Positions 12,301-21,699 of a stretch of DNA of 64,000 nucleotides are shown in pieces. Position 1 is the stretch's first letter; each line of letters opens with the position of its first letter. Made by a program: the position numbers and the translations under genes. The stretch comes from Arenicola marina (lineage: Eukaryota > Annelida > Polychaeta > Arenicolidae). Where the stretch lies: assembly GCA_964019135.1 (NCBI GenBank), contig OZ025260.1:10286254-10350253 (forward strand), written 5' to 3'. The notes beneath the pieces were generated by a model, which did no database searches, was not told the origin of the DNA, and saw nothing but the letters and a program-made list of their open reading frames with translations.

Positions 12301-15300
12301 CGTTACAGCGGCGATCACAGTGTTAGCTGTACTCTGGGTCAGAAGGTAAACGTTACAGCGGCGATGACAGTGTTAGCTGTGCTCTGTGTCAGAAGGTAAG
12401 CGTTACAGCCCCGATCGCAGTGTTAGCTGCGCTCTGTGTCAGAAGGTGGGCGTTACAGAGGGGATCACAGTGTTAGCTGTGCTCTGGGTCAGAAGGTAAA
12501 CGTTACAGCGGCGATGACAGTGTTAGCTGTGCTCTGTGTCAGAAGGTAAGCGTTACAGCCCCGATCGCAGTGTTAGCTGCGCTCTGTGTCAGAAGGTAAG
12601 CGTTACAGCGGTGATCACAGTGTTAGCTGTGCTCTGTGTCTAAAGGTAAGCGTTACAGCGGCGATGACAGTGTTAGCTGTGCTCTGTGTCAGAAGGTAAG
12701 CGTTACAGCGGTGATTATAGTGTTAGCTGTGCTCTGTGTCAGAAGGTAAGCGTTACAGAGGGGATCACAGTGTTAGCTGTGCTCTGTGTCAGAAGGTAAG
12801 CGTTACAGAGAGGATCACAGTGTTAGCTGTGCTCTGTGTCAGAAGGTAAGCGTTACAGCGGCGATCACAGTGTTAGCTGTGTTCTGTGTCCGGAGGTAAG
12901 ATATACTGCGGTGATCACAGTGTTTGCTGTGCTCTGTGTCAGAAGTTAAGCGTTACAGCGGGGATCACAGTGTTAGTTGTGCTCTGTGTCACAAGGTAAG
13001 CTTTACAGCGGCGATCACATTGTTAGCTTTGTTCTGTGTCAGAAGGTAAACGTTACCGCGGCGATCACAGTGTTAGCTGTGCTCAGTGTCAGAAGGTGGG
13101 CGTTACAGAGGGGATCACAGTGTTAGCTGTGCTCTGGGTCAGAAGGTAAGCGTTACAGCGGCGATCACAGTGTTAGCTGTGCTCTGTGTCAGAAGGTAAG
13201 CGTTACAGCCCCGATCGCAGTGTTAGCTGCGCTCTGTGTCAGAAGGTAAGCGTTACAGCGGCGATCACAGTGTTAGCTGTGTTCTGTGTCAGAAGGTAAG
13301 CGTTACAGCGGCGATCACAATGATAGCTGTGCTCTGTGTCAGAAGGTAAACGTTACAGCGGCGATCACAGTGCTCGCTCTGCTCTGTGTCAGAAGGTGAG
13401 CGTTACAGAGGGGATCACAGTGTTAGCTGTGCTCTGGGTCAGAAGGTAAACGTTACAGCGGCGATCACAGTGTTAGCCGTGCTCTGTGTCAGAAGGTAAG
13501 CGTTACAGCCCCGATCGCAGTGTTAGCTGTGCTCTGTGTCAGAAGGTGAGCGTTACAGCGATGATCACAGTGTTAGCTGTGCTCTGTGTCAGAAGGTAAG
13601 CGTTACAGCGGGGATCATAGTGTTAGCTGTGTTCTGTGCGAGAAGGTAAACGTTACAGAGGAGATCACAGTGTTAGCTGTGCTCTGGGTCAGAAGGTAAA
13701 CGTTACAGCGGCGATCACTGTGTTAGCTGTGCTCTGTGTCAGAAGGTGAGCGTTACAGAGGAGATCACAGTGTTAGCTGTGCTCTGGGTCAGAAGGTAAA
13801 CGTTACAGCGGCGATCACTGCGTTAGCTGTGCTCTGTGTCAGAAGGTAAGCGTTACAGCGGCGATGACAGTGTTAGCTGTGCTCTGTGTCAGAAGGTAAG
13901 CGTTACAGCGGTGATCATAGTGTTAGCTGTGCTCTGTGTCAGAAGGTAAGCGTTACAGAGGGGATCACAGTGTCAGCTGTGCTCTGTGTCAGAAGGTAAG
14001 CCTTACATCGGTGATCACAGTCTTAGCTGTGTTCTGTGTCAGAAGGTAAGCGTTACAGAGGGGATCACAGTGTTATCTGTGCTCTGTGTCAGAAGGTAAG
14101 CGTTACAGAGGAGATCACAGTGTTAGCTGTCCTCAGTGTCAGAAGGTAAGCGTTACAGCGGTGATCACAGTGTTAGCTGTGCTCTGTGTCAGAAGGTAAG
14201 CGCTACAGCGGGGATCACAATGTTAGTTGTGCTCTGTGTCAGAAGGTAAGCGTTACAGCGGGGATCACAATGTTAGCTGTGGTCTGTGTCAGAAGGTAAG
14301 CGTTACAGCGGCGATCACAGTGTTAGCTGTGCTCTGGGTCACAAGGTAAGCGTTACAGCGGCGATCACATTGTTAGCTGTGCTCTGTGTCAGAAAGTAAA
14401 CGTTGCAGCGGCGATCACAGTGTTAGCTGTACTCAGTGTCAGAAGGTGGGCGTTACAGAGGGGATCACAGTGTTAGCTGTGCTCTGGGTCAGAAGGTAAA
14501 CGTTACAGCGGTGATCACAGTGTTAGCTGTGGTCTGTGTCAGAAGGTAAGCGTTACAGCGGCGATGACAGTGTTAGCTGTGCTCTGTGTCAGAAGGTAAG
14601 CGTTACAGCGGTGATTATAGTGTTAGCTGTGCTCTGTGTCAGAAGGCAAGCGTTACAGAGGGGATCACAGTGTTAGCTGTGCTCTGTGTCAGAAGGTAAG
14701 CGTTACAGAGAGGATCACAGTGTTAGCTGTGCTCTGTGTCAGAAGGTAAGCGTTACAGCGGCGATCACAGTGTTAGCTGTGTTCTGTGTCCGGAGGTAAG
14801 ATATACTGCGGTGATCACAGTGTTTGCTGTGCTCTGTGTCAGAAGTTAAGCGTTACAGCGGGGATCACAGTGTTAGCTGTGCTCTGTGTCACAAGGTAAG
14901 CGTTACAGCGGCGATCACATTGTTAGCTTTGTTCTGTGTCAGAAGGTAAACGTTACCGCGGCGATCACAGTGTTAGCTGTGCTCAGTGTCAGAAGGTGGG
15001 CGTTACAGAGGGGATCACAGTGTTAGCTGTGCTCTGGGTCAGAAGGTAAGCGTTACAGCGGCGATCACAGTGTTAGTTGTGCTCTGTGTCAGAAGGTATG
15101 CGTTACAGCCCCGATCGCAGTGTTAGCTGCGCTCTGTGTCAGAAGGTAAGCGTTACAGCGGTGATCACAGTGTTAGCTGTGCTCTGTGTCTAAAGGTAAG
15201 CGTTACAGCGGCGATGACAGTGTTAGCTGTGCTCTATGTCAGAAGGTAAGCGTTACAGCCCCGATCGCAGTGTTAGCTGTACTCAGTGTCAGAAGGTGGG

Positions 15301-16740
15301 CGTTACAGAGGGGATCACAGTGTTAGCTGTGCTCTGGGTCAGAAGGTAAACGTTACAGCGGCGATCACAGTGTTAGCTGTGCTCTGTGTCAGAAGGTAAG
15401 CGTTACAGCCCCGATCGCAGTGTTAGCTGCGCTCTGTGACAGAAGGTAAGCGTTACAGCGGTGATCACAGTGTTAGCTGCGCTCTGTGTCTAAAGGTAAG
15501 CGTTACAGCGGCGATGACAGTGTTAGCTGTGCTCTGTGTCAGAAGGTAAGCGTTACAGCGGTGATTATAGTGTTAGCTGTGCTCTGTGTCAGAAGGCAAG
15601 CGTTACAGAGGGGATCACAGTGTTAGCTGTGCTCTGTGTCAGAAGGTAAGCGTTACAGAGAGGATCACAGTGTTAGCTGTGCTCTGTGTCAGAAGGTAAG
15701 CGTTACAGCGGCGATCACAGTGTTAGCTGTGTTCTGTGTCCGGAGGTAAGATATACTGCGGTGATCACAGTGTTTGCTGTGCTCTGTGTCAGAAGTTAAG
15801 CGTTACCGCGGGGATCACAGTGTTAGCTGTGCTCTGTGTCAGAAGGTAAGCGTTAAAGCGGGAATCACAGTGTTAGCTGTGCTCTGTGTCAGAAGGTAAT
15901 CGTTACAGCCGGGATCACAGCGTTAGCTGTGCTGTATGTATATAAATAATAGTATAAATAAATATATATATGTATATATATATATTGACCATATACATGT
16001 ATTTTAGACCTTTAGTTTATCAGGTTGGGTTGCCGTTTTGTTCGTGACGAGAATTGTCTCAATTATCTTTGTGGTAGCAACAATAAATACCCAACAATGT
16101 ATGATGATGGGAATGCCTCGACATGTCATGTATGTGTTAAGTATGTTAAGTATGTGTCCCTCGCTCAGCTGGTGAGCGGGCTGCAGAGTAAAAGGTCGTG
16201 GGTTCGCACTTTGGCACATGCACCTGGAACAAGTGTCGTCCATCCGTAGTTCACTGTCGCGGGAGGTTTCTTGGTCCACTTTTACCTGCATGTGCACAAA
16301 AGCGGCTTAAAACACGGACAGAAGATCAATGGAATAGCTTTATTTCTTATTTCGCCAGGAGGAGAAAGAAGGAATTGGGAGAGACTGTTGGTGAGTCAGG
16401 GACCCCCAGGGGCGGCCAGACCACCAGCCCCCATCCAGGGAGTTCTGGTCTGCTGAACCCTAACTACGAACAGTCGGACGCAATCATACAAGGGTCACGT
16501 CCTGACCGCCAGGGGGCGTATGATCGCCAAGGGGCGTATGACCGTCCCACGGACCCGTATACTGTCGTGCGGAGGCCAGACTCAGCGCACGATGGAAACA
16601 TGGGGGAGAATTCCAACATACCGGGGTCACATTCTGACCGCCAGGTGGCGTTTCACCGTCCCAAGGACCCGTATACTGTCGTCCGGAGGTCAGACTGTCC
16701 GGATGATTTAAACATGCGAGAAAATTCGGCTTATAATTGA
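3069..16740 (+). CDS. Gene A: SUEL-lectin-like single-pass receptor, 5' end missing
   Basis: Spliced model: 3069-3359, 3731-3802, 3915-3980, 4070-4135, 4225-4296, 4752-4830, 16359-16740. The first (signal-peptide) exon is not seen. The exons sum to 1028 bp, which needs a first exon ending in phase 1, as in B, C and D. Domains in order: an eight-Cys SUEL/galactose-binding-lectin-like domain with the signature RSQCDGATEC, a Ser/Thr/Pro-rich stalk from four micro-exons, a transmembrane helix ending AVLCVRR, and a 126-aa tail. The tail has NPNYEQ (NPxY type), GAYDRP and two DPYTVV motifs. Known for the family: SUEL domains bind galactose or rhamnose. Inferred: a type I surface receptor with a tyrosine-based sorting or signalling tail. 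The last intron (11.5 kb) is almost entirely minisatellite. Exon joins are predicted from phase and paralogs, not from transcripts. Confidence 0.82.
3731..3802 (+). CDS. Gene A exon 3: Thr-rich stalk micro-exon
   Basis: A 72-bp phase 1-1 exon between acceptor TTTGCCAG and donor GTGAGA. It reads MTSATNSTTAQTSPPTIPTM and onward, a mucin-like sequence likely to be O-glycosylated. It is related to the next two exons through ATNST and the conserved upstream intron end. Confidence 0.75.
3915..3980 (+). CDS. Gene A exon 4: Thr-rich stalk micro-exon
   Basis: A 66-bp symmetrical (phase 1-1) exon with acceptor TTTGCCAG and donor GTGAGG, reading MMPATNSTSAPTSPATQQTE. It could be skipped or included without changing the frame. 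It is nearly identical to exon 5. Confidence 0.75.
4070..4135 (+). CDS. Gene A exon 5: duplicated Thr-rich stalk micro-exon
   Basis: A 66-bp phase 1-1 exon with acceptor TTTGCCAG and donor GTGAGA, reading MMPATASTSAPTFPATQQTE. It lies exactly 155 bp after exon 4, and the adjoining introns match as well, so exon and intron were duplicated together. Confidence 0.75.
4225..4296 (+). CDS. Gene A exon 6: last stalk micro-exon
   Basis: A 72-bp phase 1-1 exon reading DSPTADPATTTQMSASNDET and onward, ending at donor GTAAGA. The acceptor is the weaker TTCGCAAG, in the position of TTTGCCAG in the preceding exons. The flanking intron resembles that of exons 4 and 5. Confidence 0.65.
4752..4830 (+). CDS. 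Gene A exon 7: transmembrane segment
   Basis: A 79-bp exon after acceptor TCCTTCAG encoding IWIGILVAALGVTVAITVLA then VLCVRR, a hydrophobic helix with a basic stop-transfer end. It ends in phase 2 at donor GTAAGC, as in genes B and C. Its last 46 bases plus the donor are the template for the 50-bp array that follows. Confidence 0.87.
4831..15934 (+). repeat. 50-bp minisatellite carrying a splice donor in every unit
   Basis: About 220 tandem copies of a 50-bp unit fill the last intron of gene A. Each unit starts with GTAAGCGTTACAG and ends with CTGTGTCAGAAG, so it repeats the last bases of the transmembrane exon (4785-4830) plus its donor. Most units keep the strong donor string AGAAGGTAAGC. 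Each also contains CACAG-tgttag-CTGTG, a small hairpin. Higher-order blocks are visible: the rare variant TATACTGC recurs at about 7721, 10008, 12902, 14802 and 15752, and the last two spacings (1900 and 950) are exact multiples of 50. Long open frames do not persist, because the unit contains TAA. Confidence 0.95.
15935..16145. other. AT-rich microsatellite and intron end of gene A
   Basis: A TA-rich tract at about 15945-15990 ends the 50-bp array and is followed by unremarkable intron sequence. Confidence 0.6.
16146..16345 (+). repeat. tRNA-derived SINE-like copy
   Basis: CTCGCTCAGCTGGTGAGCGG resembles a tRNA A box, and GGTCGTGGGTTCGCAC is a good B box about 35 bp later. The tail CGGCTTAAAACACGGAC is shared with the copy at 23985-24125 (GTAGCTTAAAACACCGAC). 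The copy sits just upstream of the tail exon of gene A. Confidence 0.6.
16359..16740 (+). CDS. Gene A last exon: cytoplasmic tail with repeated tyrosine motifs
   Basis: Acceptor TTTCGCCAG is followed by one base that completes the arginine codon of the transmembrane exon, then RRKKELGETV, then 126 residues in all to a TGA. The tail has an internal duplication: SRPDRQGAYDRQGAYDRPTD followed by PYTVVRRPDS, and later SHSDRQVAFHRPKD followed by PYTVVRRSDC. Motifs are NPNYEQ (NPxY), YDRP (YDxP, SH2-adaptor type) and two YTVV (YxxV). These are known endocytic or phosphotyrosine-binding patterns; their use here is inferred. Confidence 0.83.
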
Positions 16741-16880
16741 GAACTCGGTGAAGTTTGTGGTACACATATCTACTGAATTATTACTGCGTTAAACATATAT
16801 ATACTGAAGTATTACATCGTTATACATGGACTATGAAGGTACCAAATTGTTATACATGTATACTAACACTTTACAGCGAT
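16741..16880. other. Presumed 3' untranslated region of gene A
   Basis: AT-rich sequence after the stop codon. No AATAAA is seen before the 27-bp array begins, so the true transcript end is unknown. Confidence 0.35.
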
Positions 16881-17420
16881 GTGCATACTGAAGTATCACA
16901 ATGTTGTACGTGTATTGAAGTATCAGTGCTATACAGGTCTACTGAAGTACCAGTGCTATACAGGTCTTCTAAAGTATTAGTGTTATAGACGTCTTCTGAA
17001 GTATCATTGTTATACACGTCTACTGAAGTATCAGTGCTATACAGGTCTACTGAAGTATCAGTGCTATACAGGTCTACTGAAGTATCTGTGCTATACAGGT
17101 CTTCTAAAGTATTAGTGTTATAGACGTCTTCTGAAGTATCTTGGTTATACACGTCTACCGAAGTATCAGTGCTATACAAGTCTACTGAAGTATCAGTGCT
17201 ATACAGGTCTTGTAAAGTATTAGTGTTATAGACGTCTTCTGAAGTGTCATGGTTATACACGTCTACTGGAGTATGAGGGTTATACAGGTCTGCTGAAGTA
17301 TCAGTGTTATACAGGTATACTGAAGTATCAATGTTATATAGGTCTACGGAAGTGTGTGTTATATAGGTCTACTGAAGTATCATTGTTATACATGTCTACT
17401 GAAGTATCAGCGTTACAGAC
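16881..17420. repeat. 27-bp minisatellite, copy 1
   Basis: Tandem units of about 27 bp such as GAAGTATCAGTGCTATACAG plus GTCTACT. Open frames on both strands come from the nine-codon period and are not credible genes. Confidence 0.9.
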
Positions 17421-17588
17421 GTCTTCATAAGTATTAGTGTTAGGCATGCAAACTGACGTATCAGAGTCATGCATCCATACTTAAGTATCTGTGTTGTATG
17501 TGACGACTGATTAAAAGCCCTTACAGACAGACCGTTACGTGCTCTTGTGTAGTGATTGTGTGACGTGATCGTCAACCTCAAACTGACC

Positions 17589-18254
17589 GCGGACTGCCTG
17601 GTACCGCGTACTGTCTGGTACCGCGTACGGCCTGGTACCGCGTGGTGCCTGGTACCACGTACTGCCTGGTACCGCGTACTGCCTGGTCCCACGTACTGCC
17701 TGGTACCGCGTACTGCCTGGTACCACGTACTGCCTGGTACCGCGTACTGCCTGGTACCGCGTACTGCCTGGTACCACGTACTGCCTGGTACCGCGTACTG
17801 CCTGGTACCACGTACTGCCTGGTACCACGTACGGCCTGGTACCGCGTACTGCCTGGTACCACGTACTGCCTGGTACCGCGTACTACCTGGTACCGCGTAC
17901 TGCCTGGTACCGCGTACTGCCTGGTACCATGTACTGTCTGGTTTCGCGTACTGCCTGGTACCGCGTACTGTCTGGTACCGCGTACTGCCTGGTACCGCGT
18001 ACTGCCTGGTACTGCGTACTGCCTAATACCGCGTACTGCCTGGTACCGCGTACTGCCTGGTACCGCGTACTGCCTGGTACCGCGTACTTCCTGGTACTGC
18101 GTACTGCCTGGTATCATGTACTGCCTGGTTCCGCGTACTGCCTGGTACCGCGTACTGCCTGGTACCGCGTACTGCCTGGTTCTGCGTACTGCCGGGTAAC
18201 AGCCTACTGCCTGGTACCGCGTATGGCCTGGTACCACGTACTGCTTGGTACCGA
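17589..18254. repeat. 17-bp KpnI-site minisatellite, copy 1
   Basis: About 39 units of CTGCCTGGTACCGCGTA. Each carries GGTACC and two GTAC sites. Because the unit is 17 bp, frames rotate and several frames on both strands stay open. Confidence 0.93.
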
Positions 18255-19534
18255 TACCAGCTAGGGACATATGACTGTTGATGTCAGACTTTTGGGTTGT
18301 GACTCTTGAGGTTTAATTTGGTACCTTTGACTTTTGACAGATTGGACAAAGTGAGTGGAGTGGCGAATGCGTCTGCCCTCTATGACACGTGTCTAATCGT
18401 GGTGAAAGAACGATATTGTCAAAGCGCCGAGGATTGTCGGGTCTACGAATTATCCCCATTGAGACCTTTCTCCGACTTAACTACCACGTCCTCCACCAAT
18501 GGGATGTGCAGGCGATTAGGTTGTCAGACAGACTCACTGCACCAATCTACGGATTGCATGAGATTCGTAGATACGAATCTATTAATGTATGGATGGGATG
18601 GCGGCATAGCTGCAGTTTAACTTACATTGCTGATGGCGGTAATGAACTATAACGTTAACACCTGAATAAAAGCTGTCTCAATACAGGTAAATAATAATCC
18701 TAATCTGGCGAAATGAATATAATATGAATATAACAGTTCATTCACCCACCGGGCACCTTACGGACAGAACCTTCCTCCGACGATATTTAAAAAGCAATGC
18801 GGTGATAAGCATCGTATGGTACTCTCTGGTGGGGTCGGCCACACGTCACGCGGATAATGATAAGTGTTGTGTTTGTTAATCAGATTATCGGTGAATGCTA
18901 CTCCCTGCACTATACTGGCGGGACCCGGGATTGTCTTGATTAGCTTGAGAGGTGAGGATATCGGCCGCAGATGTCGGTTAACCCAATGATTGTATCCGCT
19001 GTATAATAATTAAGGGTTTGCGTATACATGTGACACTCTCGTCGTAGATCCATAATTTTGAAAAGGGGGCGGGGGGGGGTGGGCGGGGTTTATTAGTGAG
19101 TTAGTTCGAACAACTTATTCCCTGGATCCGCCATTGGACTTGCTTCAGTGGGTGGCGGTGGGGGTGTAACTTATCGGGGACCCCGACCCCCACCCCATCA
19201 CCACCCGCCCCCGTGTGATGAATCTGCCCCTGGCTATAATTATTGTGAGTTGGTTGACATTATTTAGCGGATGACTTTCAGGGGCGGACACACACATCAT
19301 TTATTAGCGATATAAGGCAATATTGGTCTCCTTGAAAGGAGATACGTGTTTGAGATCAAGAGCAAGACAGCACACGCGAACTTGACATCGTTCATAGAAT
19401 AAAATGACCCAAGTTAGTGGGCGATATTGAAGTATAATGCTGAGATTATTATGTAGAATACAGCACACGTGACACACCCAGACTGACGGTCCTAAAGTGT
19501 GAGGCGCATTACTTAAGTTACATAGTTACATAAA
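18255..19534. other. Unique part of duplication copy 1
   Basis: Contains the conserved open frame at about 18306-18620 (listed separately), a GAATAAAAGCTGTCTC string near 18664, poly-G tracts near 19065-19085, and no other supported gene. Confidence 0.5.
18306..18620 (+). CDS. Unrecognised open frame kept in both duplicated copies
   Basis: A 104-codon frame containing LDKVSGVANASALYDTCLIV, several cysteines and MCRRLGCQTD. A T-rich run ending TTTTGACAG precedes it at 18340 and could be a splice acceptor. The matching frame at 21397-21699 is also open despite about 5 percent divergence. A second + frame over the same bases (18389-18652) is open in both copies too and has changed fewer residues (about 6 against about 10), so conservation does not single out one frame. 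I do not recognise the protein. It may be an exon, a non-coding transcript, or chance. Confidence 0.18.
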   Translation: MRFNLVPLTFDRLDKVSGVANASALYDTCLIVVKERYCQSAEDCRVYELSPLRPFSDLTTTSSTNGMCRRLGCQTDSLHQSTDCMRFVDTNLLMYGWDGGIAAV

Positions 19535-20260
19535 AGTATTAGTGTTATAGACGTCTTCTGAAGTATCATGGTTATACAGGTCTACTGAAGTATCAGTGCT
19601 ATACAGGTCTACTGAAGTATCAGTGATATACAGGTCTTGTAAAGTATTAGTGTTATAGACGTCTTCTGAAGTATCATGGTTATACAGGGCTACTGAAGTA
19701 TCAGTGCTATACAGGTCTACTGAAGTATCAATGCTATACAGGCCTTGTAAAGTATTAGTGGTATAGACGTCTTCTGAAGTATCATGGTTATACAGGTATA
19801 CTGAAGTATCAGGGTTATACAGGTCTACTGAAGTATCAGTTTTATACAGGTATACTGAAGTATCAATGTTATATAGGTCTACTGCAGTATCAGTGTTATG
19901 CAGGTCTACTGAAGTATCAGTGTAATAAATGTCTTCTAAAGTATCAGGGTTATACAGGTCTACTGAAGTATCAGCATTATACAGGTCTACTGCAGTATCA
20001 GTTTTGTACAGGTATACTGAAGTATCAATGTTATATAGGTCTACTGAAGTATCAGGGTTATACAGGTCTACTGAACTATCAGCGTTGTACAGGTATACTG
20101 AAGTATCAATGTTATACAGGTCTGCTGAAGTATCAGTGTTATACAGGTATACTGAAGTACCAATGTTATATAGGTCTACGGAAGTGTGTGTTATATAGGT
20201 CTACTGAAGTATCATTGTTATACATGTCTACTGAAGTATCAGCGTTACAGACGTCTCCAT
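19535..20260. repeat. 27-bp minisatellite, copy 2
   Basis: Same unit family as 16881-17420, about 27 units here against about 20 there. Confidence 0.9.
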
Positions 20261-20418
20261 TAGTATTAGTGTTAGGCATGCAAACTGACGTATTAAAGTT
20301 ATGCATCCATACTTAAGTATCTGTGTTGTATGTGACGACTGATTAAAAGCCCTTACAGACAGACCGTTACGTGCTCTTGTGTAGTGATTTTGTGACGTGA
20401 ACGTTAACCTCAAACTGA

Positions 20419-21340
20419 CCGCGGACTGCCTGGTACCGCGTGCTGCCTGGTACCGCGTACTGCCTGGTACCGCGTGCTGCCTGGTACCGCGTACTGCCTG
20501 GTACTGCGTACTGCCTGGTACCGCGTGCTGCCTGGTACCGCGTACTGCTTGGTACCGCGTGCTGCCTGGTACCGCGTACTGCCTGGTACCGCGTACTGCC
20601 TGGTACCGCGTACTGCCTGGTACCGCGTGCTGCCTGGTACCGCGTACTGCCTGGTACCGCGTGCTGCCTGGTACCGCGTACTGCCTGGTACTGCGTACTG
20701 CCTGGTACCGCGTGCTGCCTGGTACCGCGTACTGCTTGGTACCGCGTGCTGCCTGGTACCGCGTACTGCCTGGTACCGCGTACTGCCTGGTACCGGGTAC
20801 TGCTTGGTACCGCGTACTGCCTGGTACCGCGTACTGCCTGGTACTGCGTACTGCCTGGTACCGCGTACTGCCTAGTATTGCGTACTGCCTGGTACCACGT
20901 ACTGCCTGGTACCGCGTACTACCTGGTGCCGTGTAGTGTCTGGTACCACGTAATGCCTGGTACCGCGTACTGCCTGGTACCGCGTACTGTCTGGTGCCGC
21001 GTACTGCCTGGTACCGCGTACTGCCTGGTACCGCGTACTGCCTGGTACCGCGTATTGCCTGGTACCGCGTACTGCCTGGTACCGCGTACTGCCTGGTACC
21101 GCGTACTGCCTGGTACCGCGTACTGCCTGGTACCGCGTACTGCCTGGTACCGCGTACTGCCTGGTACCATGTACTGCCTGGTACCGCGTACTGCCTGGTA
21201 CCGCGTACTGCCTGGTACCGCGTACTGCCTGGTACCGCGTATTGCCTGGTACCGCGTACTGCCTGGTACCGCGTACTGCCTGGTACCGCGTACTGCCTGA
21301 TACCGCGTATTGCCTGGTACCACGTACTGCTTGGTACCGG
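20419..21340. repeat. 17-bp KpnI-site minisatellite, copy 2
   Basis: About 54 units of the same CTGCCTGGTACCGCGTA family, against about 39 in copy 1. The first part has many GCGTGCTGCC variants that copy 1 lacks, so the arrays have expanded separately since the duplication. Confidence 0.93.
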
Positions 21341-21396
21341 TACCAGGGACATATGACGTTGATGTCAGACTTTTGGTTTGTGACTTTTAAGGTTTT

Positions 21397-21699
21397 TTGC
21401 TACTTTTGACTTTTGACAGATTGGACAAAATGAGTGGAGTGGCGAACGCGTCTGCCCTCTATGAGACGTGTTTAATCGTGGTGAAAGAACGATATTGTCA
21501 AAGCGCCCAGGATTGTCAGGTCTACGAATTATCCCCATTGAGTCCTTTCTCCGACTTAACTACCACGTCCTCTATCAATGGGATGTGCAGGCGATTAGGT
21601 TGTCAGACAGACTTACTGCACCAATCTACGGATTGCATGAGATTCGTAGATACGAATCGATTAATGTATGGATGGGATGGCGTCATAGCTGTAGTTTAA
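21397..21699 (+). CDS. Unrecognised open frame, copy 2
   Basis: Counterpart of 18306-18620, 100 codons, with FDRLDKMSGVANASALYETC and MCRRLGCQTD. The possible acceptor TTTTGACAG is also kept. No family is recognised and an alternative frame (21468-21731) is equally open. Confidence 0.18.
   Translation: MLLLTFDRLDKMSGVANASALYETCLIVVKERYCQSAQDCQVYELSPLSPFSDLTTTSSINGMCRRLGCQTDLLHQSTDCMRFVDTNRLMYGWDGVIAVV

Larger units (their letters stand above)
16881..19534. repeat. Tandem segmental duplication, copy 1
   Basis: Order: 27-bp array, short unique spacer, 17-bp array, about 1.3 kb of unique sequence. The same order recurs at 19535-22606. Unique parts align with an offset of about 3080 bp (18341 to 21420; 19508 to 22588) at roughly 95 percent identity. 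Confidence 0.88.

Noticed and set aside
4831-15934. CRISPR-like array
   Set aside because: Units are contiguous with no unique spacers, the genome is eukaryotic, and the unit is a copy of an exon edge.
17556-18270. Long frames on both strands (VPGSTRYQAVRGTRQYA type), also at 20228-21352
   Set aside because: By-product of the 17-bp minisatellite; open on both strands and in several frames at once.
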